Part shown: piece after piece, positions 17,488 through 25,745 of the stretch
Layout of the letters: every line of letters begins with the position of its first letter
Numbering within the stretch: the stretch's first letter is position 1
Origin: Dyella sp. EPa41
Lineage (GTDB): Bacteria > Pseudomonadota > Gammaproteobacteria > Xanthomonadales > Rhodanobacteraceae
Length of the DNA stretch: 64,000 nt
Reading direction: 5' to 3'
Assembly (NCBI RefSeq): GCF_016586165.1
Contig: NZ_BCPR01000016.1
Location: forward strand, 1-64,000
Position numbers and translations under genes: made by a program
The notes under the pieces: generated by a model
Database searches by the model: none
The model's input: only the letters and a program-made list of their open reading frames with translations
Told to the model about the DNA's origin: nothing

Positions 17488-18423
17488 TTATTCGAAGGAG
17501 TTCGGCTGGGCGCTGACATTCTTGAGTGCCGCCAGCGCTTCTTTCATCGCAGGGCTGTTGGCTATGGCCACGATTTTTTGCGCATAGGAGGGGTCGGTGG
17601 CGTAACCGCCGCTCACCAGGCCGCGCGCGAAACCCACCACGTCCTCGCCGTGGTTCAGCGCCTTGGCGTAGCGCGGGTTGTCGGCAATCAACTGGGCGTA
17701 GTCGTTGAACGATTCGCCCGGGTTGTTGTACGAGCGGAACTGCGCCCGACGGTGCACCGCCACGCCATCCTCGAATTCCAGCGTGGGCACGCTGACCTTC
17801 TGGCCGTCCCAGCTGCTGCCCGCCTTCATGCCGAACAGGTTGTTGCTGGTGTCGCCGTTGGAATGGGACGGCATGTGCTTGCCCCACTGCGTTTCCAGCG
17901 CGGCCTGGGCCAGCACGGCGCGCACCGATACACCAAGCTTCTCGGCCGCCTTCTGCGCGTATGGCGCCAGTTCCTTCACGAATGTCTGCGCGTCCTGCGG
18001 CAGCCACTTCACCACGTCGGCGCCGACTGACTTGGCCGCATGGACGACGGTGCCGAGGCGCTGCTGCCAATCGTCGGTTTTCGCGCCCCCGGCCGCGCCC
18101 GAGGAAGAGGAGGAGGCGCCGCCCAACTGGCGCATCAGCATCTGCGCGATGCCCAGGCCGTTGCCCTGCGAGAGGTTCACCGACAGCTGCTGGTCGAACA
18201 TGTCGCGCCAGGCGTTGCCCGCCTCGCTGTCGCCCAGGCCGTCGCCCGGGCTGGCCTCGCGCATCGACTTCAGCATCATCTGCGTGAAGATCGACTCGAA
18301 CTGCTTGGCGACGGCCGGCAAGGCGGACTTCGCGTCCGACTGCGCCGTCTGGCGCAACGCTCCGAACCCGGACAGATCCGTCCAGGTGTTGAGGCTTTTG
18401 GCGGCGTCCCCTGAGATGGCCAT
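17488..18423 (-). CDS. flgJ: Flagellar rod assembly protein/muramidase FlgJ
   Basis: FlgJ caps the growing rod and cuts a hole in peptidoglycan. The 311-residue product is the two-domain proteobacterial form. The N-terminal rod-binding domain spans about 30-105 (IFTQMMLKSMREASPGDGLG). The C-terminal glucosaminidase-family domain spans about 150-300, with the candidate catalytic Glu in AALETQWGKHM and the NNLFGMKAG motif. A Ser/Gly/Ala linker joins the two. It overlaps the flgI stop by one base (TGATG), as expected for coupled translation. Confidence 0.96.
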   Translation of the reverse strand: MAISGDAAKSLNTWTDLSGFGALRQTAQSDAKSALPAVAKQFESIFTQMMLKSMREASPGDGLGDSEAGNAWRDMFDQQLSVNLSQGNGLGIAQMLMRQLGGASSSSSGAAGGAKTDDWQQRLGTVVHAAKSVGADVVKWLPQDAQTFVKELAPYAQKAAEKLGVSVRAVLAQAALETQWGKHMPSHSNGDTSNNLFGMKAGSSWDGQKVSVPTLEFEDGVAVHRRAQFRSYNNPGESFNDYAQLIADNPRYAKALNHGEDVVGFARGLVSGGYATDPSYAQKIVAIANSPAMKEALAALKNVSAQPNSFE

Positions 18424-19805
18424 CAGATCACTACCAGCTCCGCGTGGAGCGCGCCGGCCTGTTTCAAGGCCTGCAGGATGGAAATGAGATCGCTCGGCGA
18501 AGCGCCCACCTGGTTCACCGCGCGCACGATGGTGTCGAGATTGGTGCCGGGGCCGAACTTGAACATGTGGCCGCCGTCTTCGCTCACCTGCACGTTGCTG
18601 TTGGGCACCACCACGGTCTGCCCCTTGCTGAAGGCTTCCGGCTGGCTGACGCTCGACTGCTCGCTGATGGTCACCTGGATCGCGCCATGCGCCACGGCGG
18701 CCGGCGTCACGCGCACCTCCGAACCGATCACCACGGTGCCGGTACGCGAATTCACCACTACGCGCGCCGGTGCGTCACCCGGGTTCACGTCCAGCGCCTG
18801 GATCGCGCCCAGCCACGCCACGCGCTGGCTGGCGTCGGCCGGACCGCGCACGGCCACCGAGCCGCCGTCCATCGCATTCGCCGTGCCCGCGCCATAGGTA
18901 CGGTTCACGGCTTCGGCGATACGCGTGGCGGTGGTGAAGTCCGGCGTATTGAGGTTGAGCATGAGATCGCCATTGCTGTTGGCGAACGACGAGGCCACGC
19001 TGCGCTCCACCGTCGCGCCGTTCGGCACGCGGCCGCTGGCGGAAATATTCACCTGCACGCTGGAACCGCTCTTGCCCTGCGCGCTGATGCCGCCCACCAC
19101 CACGCTGCCCTGCGCCATCGCATAGACGTTGCCGTCCGCGCCGCGCAACGGTGTCATCAGCAGCTCGCCGCCGCGGATGCTCTTGGCGTTGCCGATGGAG
19201 GCCACGGTGACATCGATGGTCTGGCCCGGCTTGGCGAACGGCGGCAGCTGCGCCGTGATCGTCACGGCCGCGGCGTTCTTCAGCTGCGGGCGCACGTTGG
19301 CCGGCACCGTGATGCCGAACTGCACCAGCATGTTCTCGAGGCTTTGCGTGGTGAACGGCGCCTGCGTGGTCTGGTCGCCGCTGCCATCCAGGCCAACGAC
19401 GAGGCCGTAGCCGATCAACTGGTTGCTGCGCACGCCGCCGACCTGCGCGAGGTCGCGGATCTTGTCGGCGTGGGCCAGGGGAATGAAGGCGCAGAGCAGC
19501 AAGGCAAGAGCGCCACCCCACCCCAGCCCTCCCCTGCGTGCAGGGGAGGGAGCGCTTGCGACAAGCCTCAGCTCCACCCCCATGCTTGCAGGGGAGGCAG
19601 GCTTCGGTCCCCTCCCCCTACTTGCAGGGAAGGCAGGCTTCAGTCCCTTCCCCCTGCTTGCAGGGAAGGCAGACTTCAGTCCCTTCCCCCTACTTGCGGG
19701 AAAGGCAGGCTTCAGTCCCCTCCCCCTGCCTGCAGGGGGAGGTTGGGAGGGGGTACAACCTTGCGCCAGTCCACGCAGGAACGAACCCATCTTCAGCACG
19801 TTCAT
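18423..19805 (-). CDS. flgI: Flagellar P-ring protein FlgI with repeat-expanded signal region
   Basis: FlgI makes the periplasmic P-ring bushing around the rod. The mature part begins near [20 protein letters not shown] and is normal to the C-terminus. The N-terminus is not. Starting at the ATG that overlaps the flgH stop, residues 1-16 look like the front of a signal peptide. About 81 residues of repeat translation follow, including roughly four 12-residue units such as [12 protein letters not shown]. The hydrophobic core [16 protein letters not shown] then resumes. The full form is 460 residues against about 365-370 for the family. An internal ATG at 19583 would give a 386-residue form with a workable signal peptide but no obvious ribosome site. 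Confidence 0.93.
   Translation of the reverse strand: MNVLKMGSFLRGLAQGCTPSQPPPAGRGRGLKPAFPASRGKGLKSAFPASRGKGLKPAFPASRGRGPKPASPASMGVELRLVASAPSPARRGGLGWGGALALLLCAFIPLAHADKIRDLAQVGGVRSNQLIGYGLVVGLDGSGDQTTQAPFTTQSLENMLVQFGITVPANVRPQLKNAAAVTITAQLPPFAKPGQTIDVTVASIGNAKSIRGGELLMTPLRGADGNVYAMAQGSVVVGGISAQGKSGSSVQVNISASGRVPNGATVERSVASSFANSNGDLMLNLNTPDFTTATRIAEAVNRTYGAGTANAMDGGSVAVRGPADASQRVAWLGAIQALDVNPGDAPARVVVNSRTGTVVIGSEVRVTPAAVAHGAIQVTISEQSSVSQPEAFSKGQTVVVPNSNVQVSEDGGHMFKFGPGTNLDTIVRAVNQVGASPSDLISILQALKQAGALHAELVVI
19515..19757. repeat. 36-bp repeat array inside flgI
   Basis: About 243 bases of GC-rich repeat sit within the flgI signal-peptide coding region. The unit is 36 bp (containing CAGGGAAGGCAGGCTTCAGT on the plus strand), repeated about four times with small changes, so copy changes keep frame. 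The array is flanked by an inverted pair of CCCTCCCC/GGGGAGGG palindromes (about 19528-19550 and 19720-19754) like those found between genes elsewhere in the window. Confidence 0.85.
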
Positions 19806-20485
19806 CAGTACGGCATCCACTTGGAATTGAAGAAGCGCGACAGCCAGCCCTGCGTGTTCGCGTCGGCCAGCGAACCCTTGCCGGTATAGGCGATTTGCGC
19901 GTCGGCCACGCGAGTGGACGGCACGCTGTTGTCCTGCAGGATGTCCTGCGGGCGCACGATGCCGGAGATGCGGATCAGCTCCTGCCCCTGGTTGATGGTG
20001 AGCATCTTCTCGCCGCGCACCAGCAGGTTGCCGTTGGAAAGACGCTGCGCCACGGTGACGGTGATCGAGCCGGTGAGCTGGTTGCTCTGGCTGCTGTCGC
20101 CGCTGCCGTCGAAGCTGCGGTTGCCGGCGGTGGAAATATCCGCCGCCTTGCCGCCCACCTTCAGCGCATGGCCGAGGATGGTCGGGGCGGTGATGTCGGT
20201 GTTGTCCTTCTTGCTGGTGCTGGTGCTGGCCTTCTTCGACGCCTGCGTGCTCTCCACCAGCGAAATGGTGAGGATGTCGCCCACGCGATGGGCGCGCGCA
20301 TCGTTGAACAGCTCCATGCCCTGCTCGGCGTGATAGATCGCGCCGTCGGTCGGCGGCGCCGCGTTCTGCTCCACCGGCATGGTGGCAGCCCACTGGTGCT
20401 CGTCGCGCGGCGGCTGCATGCCGCAGCCCGCCAGCAGCACGAGCGCCAGCGCAGTGGAAAGACGGGACAGGGAACGGAAGGACAT
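19805..20485 (-). CDS. flgH: Flagellar L-ring lipoprotein FlgH
   Basis: FlgH forms the outer-membrane L-ring. The ATG at 20485 gives 226 residues with a lipoprotein signal ending in the lipobox LLAGC (about 17-21), so the Cys is predicted to be acylated and the protein sorted to the outer membrane. The body contains the family segments [20 protein letters not shown] and [10 protein letters not shown]. It ends in a TGATG overlap with flgI, so the rings are translated in series. The longer open frame upstream belongs to flgG in another phase. Confidence 0.96.
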   Translation of the reverse strand: MSFRSLSRLSTALALVLLAGCGMQPPRDEHQWAATMPVEQNAAPPTDGAIYHAEQGMELFNDARAHRVGDILTISLVESTQASKKASTSTSKKDNTDITAPTILGHALKVGGKAADISTAGNRSFDGSGDSSQSNQLTGSITVTVAQRLSNGNLLVRGEKMLTINQGQELIRISGIVRPQDILQDNSVPSTRVADAQIAYTGKGSLADANTQGWLSRFFNSKWMPY

Positions 20486-20493
20486 GGCGGTGC

Positions 20494-21279
20494 TCACATC
20501 TTGTCGGTCAGGTCCTGCAGCATCTGGTCGGTGCTGCTGATGGCCTTGGAATTCATTTCGTAGGTGCGCTGCGTTTCGATCATGTTGACCATCTCGGCCA
20601 CCACGTTGACGTTGGAGGACTCCAGCGAGCCCTGCAGCAGCGAACCCATGCCGTTGAGCGCGGGCTGCCCGGTCTGGGGCGCGCCGCTCGAAGCAGTCTC
20701 GAGATACATGTTCTGCCCCATCGGCTGCAGGCCGGCGGGGTTGATGAAGTCGGCCAGCTGCAGCGTGCCCAGCGTCTGCGGCGTGGCGGATGCCGTGGTG
20801 GTGGCCGACACGGTGCCGTCGCTGCCGATGGTCATCGACTGCACGTTCGGCGGCACGGTGATCGCCGGCTCCAGCGGATAGCCGTCCGAAGTGACGAGCT
20901 GGCCGTTGGCATCGGTGTGCAGCGAACCGTCGCGCGTATAGGCCACGGTACCGTCGGGCATGCTCACCTGCAGGAAGCCGCGACCCTGGATGGCCACGTC
21001 CATCGAGCTGCCGGTCTGCGTGATGTTGCCTTCGGTGAACAACTTCTCGTTGCCCACCACGCGCACGCCGGTGCCCAGCATCAGGCCCGAGGGCGACAGC
21101 GTCTGCTCGGTGGTCTGGCCGCCCGGCTGGCCCTTGTTCTGGTACATCAGGTCCTGGAACGCCGCGCGCGAACTCTTGAACGCGGTGGTATTGGCGTTGG
21201 CCAGGTTGTTGGAGATGACGTCCATGCGCGTCTGCTGCGCATCGAGGCCGGTCTTGGCGATCCACAAGGAAGAAAACAT
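20494..21279 (-). CDS. flgG: Flagellar distal rod protein FlgG
   Basis: FlgG builds the distal rod. The 261-residue product, the typical length, has the rod/hook N-terminal motif [18 protein letters not shown] (about 24-41) and a C-terminal helix ([20 protein letters not shown]). The ribosome site AGGAG is six bases before the ATG and lies immediately next to the end of the repeat element that separates it from flgF. It precedes flgH by eight bases. Confidence 0.97.
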   Translation of the reverse strand: MFSSLWIAKTGLDAQQTRMDVISNNLANANTTAFKSSRAAFQDLMYQNKGQPGGQTTEQTLSPSGLMLGTGVRVVGNEKLFTEGNITQTGSSMDVAIQGRGFLQVSMPDGTVAYTRDGSLHTDANGQLVTSDGYPLEPAITVPPNVQSMTIGSDGTVSATTTASATPQTLGTLQLADFINPAGLQPMGQNMYLETASSGAPQTGQPALNGMGSLLQGSLESSNVNVVAEMVNMIETQRTYEMNSKAISSTDQMLQDLTDKM

Positions 21280-21287
21280 CGGTTACT

Positions 21288-21560
21288 CCTGGAAAGAGTC
21301 CAAATACGGTTGGTACGTAGCCTGCGTTGGTTTCATGTGCCCGCCAGGGAACGGGGCGTGGCGCGGGGCTGACTGGCCGTCAGCTCAAGCCGTGCATCGC
21401 TTCCTGGCGGGCACATGAAACCAACCCTCCGGGCCGGCTCTGTTTGCCCGCCAGCCGGCGTCATCACTGCGTCACGTATCGACATACATTCCCTCGTTCT
21501 TCCTGGTCTGGCAGGCAAACAGAACCGGCGCGGGCGTACCAACCGTATTTGGACTCTCCT
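21288..21560. repeat. MITE-like nested palindromic element between flgF and flgG
   Basis: Perfect 22-bp inverted arms (21296-21317 and 21535-21556, beginning GAGTCCAAATACGGTTGGTA) enclose two inner hairpins. One is a perfect 22-bp pair (21327-21348 and 21403-21424). The other is a 95-bp core (21434-21528) homologous to the flgK-flgL element. A 7-base direct repeat, CCAGGAG on the minus strand, borders the element on both sides. Removing the element would restore a 13-base flgF-flgG spacing with its ribosome site. Confidence 0.88.
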
Positions 21561-21563
21561 GGC

Positions 21564-22304
21564 TCAGTTGGACTGAAGCAGCTTGGTGGCGGAATCGGCG
21601 TTGTCCTCGGAGGCCTTGATGGACTTCACCTGCATGTCGTACTGGCGCGAGAGCGCGATCATCTTCACGAGCTCCGCCGACGGATTGACGTTGCTGCCTT
21701 CGAGCACGCCCGAGGCCACCGTCACCGTGGGATCCGCATCGGCGGTGCCGCCGCCGGCGATATGCATCAGGCCATCACTGCCCTGGACGAGCTGCGCCGC
21801 GTCGGGATTCACCAGCTTGAGGCGATCGAGCGTGGTGACCGAGTTGGGCCCCTGGCCCAGCGGCACCGAGGAAATCGTGCCATCGCTGCCGATGTTGATC
21901 TCCGCCGCCGGCGGGATGGTGATGGGACCGGAACCGCCCATCACCGGGTTGCCGCGCGCATCGACCAGCCCGCCGTCGGCGGTGAGCTGCAGGTCGCCCG
22001 CGCGCGTGTACGCTTCCGAACCGTCCGGCGCCTGCACCGCGATCCAGCCCGGACCGCGCACCGACACGTCGAGCGGGCGCCCGGTGTCGATTTGCGAGCC
22101 CTGGGTGAAGCTCTGGCCCACGCCCTGCGCGACGGCATTGATGCGCGAGGGCGAACCCTGCCCCAGCACCGGCACGCTCTGGAACGCGGTGAGCTCGCTC
22201 TTGAAGCCGACCGTGGACGCGTTGGCCAGGTTGTGGCTCACCGCTTCCTGCGCACGCATGATCTGCGTGGCGCCGGTCATCGAGACGTAGACGGAACGGT
22301 CCAT
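21564..22304 (-). CDS. flgF: Flagellar proximal rod protein FlgF
   Basis: FlgF is one of the proximal rod proteins. The 246-residue product has the family N-terminus (VSMTGATQIMRAQEAVSHNL, NLANASTVGFKSELTAF) and a C-terminal rod helix (AELVKMIALSRQYDMQVKSI). Length is typical. It starts two bases after the flgE stop, so these genes are tightly packed. A repeat element separates it from flgG. Confidence 0.96.
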   Translation of the reverse strand: MDRSVYVSMTGATQIMRAQEAVSHNLANASTVGFKSELTAFQSVPVLGQGSPSRINAVAQGVGQSFTQGSQIDTGRPLDVSVRGPGWIAVQAPDGSEAYTRAGDLQLTADGGLVDARGNPVMGGSGPITIPPAAEINIGSDGTISSVPLGQGPNSVTTLDRLKLVNPDAAQLVQGSDGLMHIAGGGTADADPTVTVASGVLEGSNVNPSAELVKMIALSRQYDMQVKSIKASEDNADSATKLLQSN

Positions 22305-22306
22305 GG

Positions 22307-23524
22307 TCAGCGCGATACGGCGTTGAACAGCGCGGAGGCCAGCGTGTTGTCGGTGGACAGCACCTGTGCGTTCGCCTGGTAGTCGCGCTGCGCCTGGATC
22401 ATGTTGACCAGCTGCGCGGTGGTGTCGGCGGTGTTGGAACTTTCCAGCTCGCCCGACTTGATGTTGCCGTACTCGCCGGAGCTGGCCGTGCCCATCACCG
22501 CCGGTCCGGAATCCGTGCTGGATGCCCAGGTGGTGTTGCCCAGCTGGCGCAGCCCCTGCACGTTGGCGAAATTGGCGACCGCCACCTGCCCGATCTGCGT
22601 GCTCTGGTTGTTCGAGTAGGTGGCGGTGATCACGCCCTTTTCGTCGATGTCGATGCCGGTCAGGGTGCCCGCTTCAAAACCGTTCTGCAGGATGCTTCCG
22701 GCCGCATAGTCGGTGCCGTACTGCGTGAGGTTGGTGACACCGAGCGAGAGCGTCAGCGGCGACGAGCCATTGCCCAGGTTGACGGCGTTGAAGGCAAGCG
22801 TGCCGTTGGTCGGCGTGGTGAGCTTGCCCGTGCTGTCGAAGGTCATCGGCTGCGTGCCGGCGCTCTGGCCGTCGACGTAGAGATTGGCGTCCCAGGTGTT
22901 GGTGCCGGTCTTGACGTAGTAGATGGTCGCCTGGTGCGAACCACCCTGCGAGTCGTACACCGTCACGGGCGCCGCGTTGTTGTACGTGGTGGAGTCGGTG
23001 GTGCTGAACGCGCCGGTCGGCACGGTGGCGCTGGCGGGGAGGTTCGAGGCCAGCGTGATGGCCGACGTGGCCGTGGCATTGCTCTGCGCCGTCACCCAGT
23101 TGAAGTCCGACAGCGTGCTCATGTCGAAGCCGCCCGCGCCGTTCGGCGGGTAGATCTGCAGGCGAGCGCCATCGGGCGTGGTGACGTAGCCGTTGGAGTT
23201 CTTCATGAAATCGCCGGCGCGGGTGTACTGCGCGCCATTGCCGTTGTTGACCACGAAGAAGCCGTTGCCGTTGATGGCCAGGTCCAGGCTGTTGCCGGTG
23301 GTCTGCAGGTCGCCCTGGTTGAACTGCTGCGCCACGTTCTGCAGCATTACGCCGCTGCCGACGGCCGTGGAATTGAGGTTGAGGCCGGTCACCGCGAAGA
23401 CATCGGCGAACTCCGCGCGGGAACCCTTGAAGCCCGTGGTGTTCGCGTTGGCGATGTTGTTGGCGATGACGTTGAGATCGGACTGGGCCGCATTGATGCC
23501 GCTGAGCGCTGTATTCAGTGCCAT
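22307..23524 (-). CDS. flgE: Flagellar hook protein FlgE
   Basis: FlgE is the hook subunit, exported before filament proteins and counted by FliK. The 405-residue product starts with the rod/hook motif (ANNIANANTTGFKGSRAEF, about 21-39). It has a central hook domain rich in Asn, Thr and Ser, and ends in the conserved helix VNMIQAQRDYQANAQVLSTD. Length is within the usual 390-420. It follows flgD by 33 bases. Confidence 0.97.
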   Translation of the reverse strand: MALNTALSGINAAQSDLNVIANNIANANTTGFKGSRAEFADVFAVTGLNLNSTAVGSGVMLQNVAQQFNQGDLQTTGNSLDLAINGNGFFVVNNGNGAQYTRAGDFMKNSNGYVTTPDGARLQIYPPNGAGGFDMSTLSDFNWVTAQSNATATSAITLASNLPASATVPTGAFSTTDSTTYNNAAPVTVYDSQGGSHQATIYYVKTGTNTWDANLYVDGQSAGTQPMTFDSTGKLTTPTNGTLAFNAVNLGNGSSPLTLSLGVTNLTQYGTDYAAGSILQNGFEAGTLTGIDIDEKGVITATYSNNQSTQIGQVAVANFANVQGLRQLGNTTWASSTDSGPAVMGTASSGEYGNIKSGELESSNTADTTAQLVNMIQAQRDYQANAQVLSTDNTLASALFNAVSR

Positions 23525-23557
23525 GTTCGGTTCCTCGTAAGTAAACGCAGCGAGCGT

Positions 23558-24235
23558 TTAAAGAATTTGTGCCACCTGGCTGAGCGACACGCCGCCCACG
23601 CCCGAGACCTGCAGATACGTGCCCACCGAATCGCCGCCGTAACCGACGCCGGTGACCGTGCCGGTCACGTAGGTGTCGAGCGTGCTGCTGCCGGCGGTTG
23701 CCTTGAGCGTGTAGTTGCCGCTGGCCACCGTGTTGCCGTTGTCGTCCTTGCCGTCCCAGGTGAACTGGGAAAGGCCCGTGCTTTGCGAACCCAGGGGAAT
23801 CGTGCGCACCACGTTGCCGCTGCCGTCGAGCACCTGCACCGTGACGCTGCTGGCCGCGGTGACGTTCACCGCACCCTTCATGCTGCCGGTGCCGTCGTAG
23901 CTCATCGTGCTGGAGGGCACCATCACCTGGCGGTTCACCAGGTTGGACGAACTGAGCACCTGCGAGGTCTGCAGCGCCGAGTTGATATTGCTGCTCAAGG
24001 TCTGCAGGTCCGTATCCAGCTGCTGCGTCGTCGACAGCTGGCTGAATTGCGCCATCTGCGAGACGAACTGCGAGTTGTCGACCGGATTGGTCGGGTCCTG
24101 CGCCTGCAGCTGGGCCGTCATCAACTTCAGGAAGTCGGCCTGCGTCATGGTGCTGGACAGCGCCGAGTTGACGTTAGACGTGCCGGTCGTGGCGCTGGAG
24201 CCGGTGGTGCTGCTGTTGCTTGGAATCGTGGACAC
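23558..24235 (-). CDS. flgD: Flagellar hook cap protein FlgD
   Basis: FlgD forms the temporary cap for hook assembly. The 225-residue product has a Ser/Thr-rich N-terminal tail, the family motif MTQADFLKLMTAQLQAQDPT (about 31-50), and a C-terminal FLG-Ig/Tudor-like region (TGLSQFTWDGKDDNGNTVAS near 147-166). It lies 17 bases from the flgC stop in the rod-hook operon. Confidence 0.96.
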   Translation of the reverse strand: MSTIPSNSSTTGSSATTGTSNVNSALSSTMTQADFLKLMTAQLQAQDPTNPVDNSQFVSQMAQFSQLSTTQQLDTDLQTLSSNINSALQTSQVLSSSNLVNRQVMVPSSTMSYDGTGSMKGAVNVTAASSVTVQVLDGSGNVVRTIPLGSQSTGLSQFTWDGKDDNGNTVASGNYTLKATAGSSTLDTYVTGTVTGVGYGGDSVGTYLQVSGVGGVSLSQVAQIL

Positions 24236-24252
24236 GTGGGTTTCCTCCCGGC

Positions 24253-24681
24253 TTACTTGCCGAGGTCGAGGGTCTTGAGCATCAGCTGCTTGGTGGTGTT
24301 CATCACCTCGACGTTGTTCTGGTACGAACGCGAAGCGGAAATCATGTTCACCAGTTCATCGATGGGGTTGACGTTGCTGCCGTAGACGTAGCCGTCGCCA
24401 TCGGCCATCGGGTTGCCGGGCTCATAGCGCGCCTGCACGTCGGCCTGGCTTTCGGTAACGCCTTTCACCTGCACGCCGACGCTGCTGTCGCCATCGGCAT
24501 TGCCCGCGCCACCGAGCGCGCGCTGCACCGCCGAGAACAATGGCTCCTTCGCGCGATACGCGCCTTCGGGCGTGCCCGACACGCTGTCGGCGTTGGCGAG
24601 GTTGCTGGCCACGGTGTTGAGGCGCAGCGACTGCGCCGCCATGCCGGACCCTGCAACATCGAAGATCTTGAACATTGACAT
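24253..24681 (-). CDS. flgC: Flagellar proximal rod protein FlgC
   Basis: FlgC is a proximal rod component. The ATG at 24681, overlapping the flgB stop as TGATG, gives 142 residues (MSMFKIFDVAGSGMAAQSLR). The rod motif NTVASNLANADSVSGTPEGA lies at 22-41 and the C-terminal helix VNMISASRSYQNNVEVMNTT at 111-130. An ATG two codons in (24675) is an alternative start. The longer upstream frame runs into flgB and is not used. Confidence 0.96.
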   Translation of the reverse strand: MSMFKIFDVAGSGMAAQSLRLNTVASNLANADSVSGTPEGAYRAKEPLFSAVQRALGGAGNADGDSSVGVQVKGVTESQADVQARYEPGNPMADGDGYVYGSNVNPIDELVNMISASRSYQNNVEVMNTTKQLMLKTLDLGK

Positions 24682-25079
24682 CACTGGCCCCCGGTAATGG
24701 CGGTGCGCAGCATGTGGATCTGCGCGGTGATGAAGGAAAGGCTGGCCTGGTAGTGCACGCCGTTGGCGGCGAAGTTGGCCTGCTCGGCCTGCGCATCGAC
24801 GGTGTTGCCGTCCATGCTCGGCTGCGTCGGCACGCGATAGGCCAGCTGCGTCGCCGCCTGCGCCTGCGGGTTGATCTGCCCCGGCTGCGTGATGCTCATC
24901 GCCAACCCATCGCCCTGCCCGCTGGCACTCGCCAGCGCCTGCTTGAAGTCGACATCGCGCGCGAGATAACCCGGCGTGTCCGCATTCGCCAGATTGCTGG
25001 CCAGCACCTCGCCGCGACGCTGCCAGAGATCCAGCGCCTGCGTGTGCAAACCGAACAGGTTGTCGTTGATCGAACTCAT
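24681..25079 (-). CDS. flgB: Flagellar proximal rod protein FlgB
   Basis: FlgB is the first proximal rod protein and the first gene of the flgBCDEFGHIJKL operon. The ATG at 25079 gives 132 residues with the motif VLASNLANADTPGYLARDVD (25-44) and C-terminal helix SLSFITAQIHMLRTAITG. The upstream open frame passes through repeats and has no homology to FlgB. A consensus sigma-54 promoter lies 37 bases before the start. Confidence 0.97.
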   Translation of the reverse strand: MSSINDNLFGLHTQALDLWQRRGEVLASNLANADTPGYLARDVDFKQALASASGQGDGLAMSITQPGQINPQAQAATQLAYRVPTQPSMDGNTVDAQAEQANFAANGVHYQASLSFITAQIHMLRTAITGGQ

Positions 25080-25115
25080 TGCTCGCTCCTGCGGCGGGGG
25101 CCGCGGGAGGGTTTG

Positions 25116-25131
25116 AGCAAGTTGCGTGCCA
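25116..25131 (-). promoter_or_regulatory. Sigma-54 promoter of the flg operon
   Basis: The minus strand reads TGGCACGCAACTTGCT, a full match to TGGCAC-N5-TTGCW. It is 37 bases before flgB and is the strongest sigma-54 site in the window. FleQ is the expected activator. Confidence 0.92.
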
Positions 25132-25283
25132 CGGGGGTTGGGGGCGGCGGAAGCCGCGCCGTTGCTGGATTTGCGAGGGATGGGGCAAGTGTTTGGCAGG
25201 GTGCCCGAGGCAGGCTGACGGAAATCCGACGCGGACGGCAACGGCTTCCCGTCGCCCCCATTCCCCGCCCCCCCGCATCCCTT

Positions 25284-25309
25284 TGTAGGAGCGCACCCTG
25301 TGCGCGACA
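25284..25309. repeat. Single REP arm, mixed variant
   Basis: One REP arm of mixed type (AGGAG with CCTGT) and no nearby inverted mate. It opens the 2.2-kb repeat region between flgB and cheV. Confidence 0.65.
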
Positions 25310-25342
25310 GCCTTTCGCGACAGCCTTTCGCGACAGCCTCCA
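25304..25342. repeat. 13-bp tandem repeat, three copies
   Basis: GCGACAGCCTTTC is repeated at 25304, 25317 and 25330, with the last copy slightly changed. It begins inside the REP arm, so it probably grew by slippage from it. Confidence 0.75.
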
Positions 25343-25350
25343 TGGTCGTC

Positions 25351-25370
25351 ATCCCGGCGCAGGCCGGGAT
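25351..25370. repeat. Short palindromic hairpin (second REP type)
   Basis: ATCCCGGC-GCA-GGCCGGGAT forms a compact GC stem, followed by CCAG. It is unrelated to the main REP arms and looks like a different extragenic palindrome family. Confidence 0.6.
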
Positions 25371-25449
25371 CCAGTAGTGTCCAGTCTTCGGCTGTCGCGA
25401 TACGGCCAGGTTGCCGCCTACGCAGCGGGCGTTTCGACGTCCTGCCGGC

Positions 25450-25646
25450 GACGCGAAGCTAGTCCCGTGGGACGACGCGAAGCTAGTCCCGTGGGACGAC
25501 GCGAAGCTAGTCCCGTGGGACGCTCGAGTCACTTTTCTTTTGCTGGCCCACGCACGCGCTCTTTGCGTGCGAACGGCGAAGCCGGCCCGCAGGGCGGAGG
25601 GCGGAACGCCCGGAGTCAAAGATCCCACGGGGACTAGCTTCGCGTC
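25450..25646. repeat. 24-bp triple tandem repeat with distal inverted copy
   Basis: A 24-bp unit beginning GACGCGAAGCTAGTCCCGTG occurs three times head to tail (25450-25521). An inverted copy follows at 25623-25646, about 100 bases away, with one extra G. The spacer holds a GC-rich stretch with its own small palindromes (CGCACGC/GCGTGCG; GGGCGG/GGGCGG). There is no gene. Any of the three direct copies could pair with the inverted one. Confidence 0.85.
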
Positions 25647-25745
25647 GAAAGTAACCCAAAGAAAATGGCCTTCAGGGCCAAGGCTCATGGCAGTACGTGG
25701 GATAGAAGCGTCGGCCGATCGAGGCCAGCCGTGATGCGCTTGTTA

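Noticed and set aside
19515-19770. TGGCGC as a target-site duplication at the flgI insert
   Set aside because: The six bases occur at both ends but in different reading phases, so removal would shift the FlgI frame. Chance is more likely.
25450-25521. Possible CRISPR array
   Set aside because: The units are directly abutting with no spacers, and no cas genes are present.
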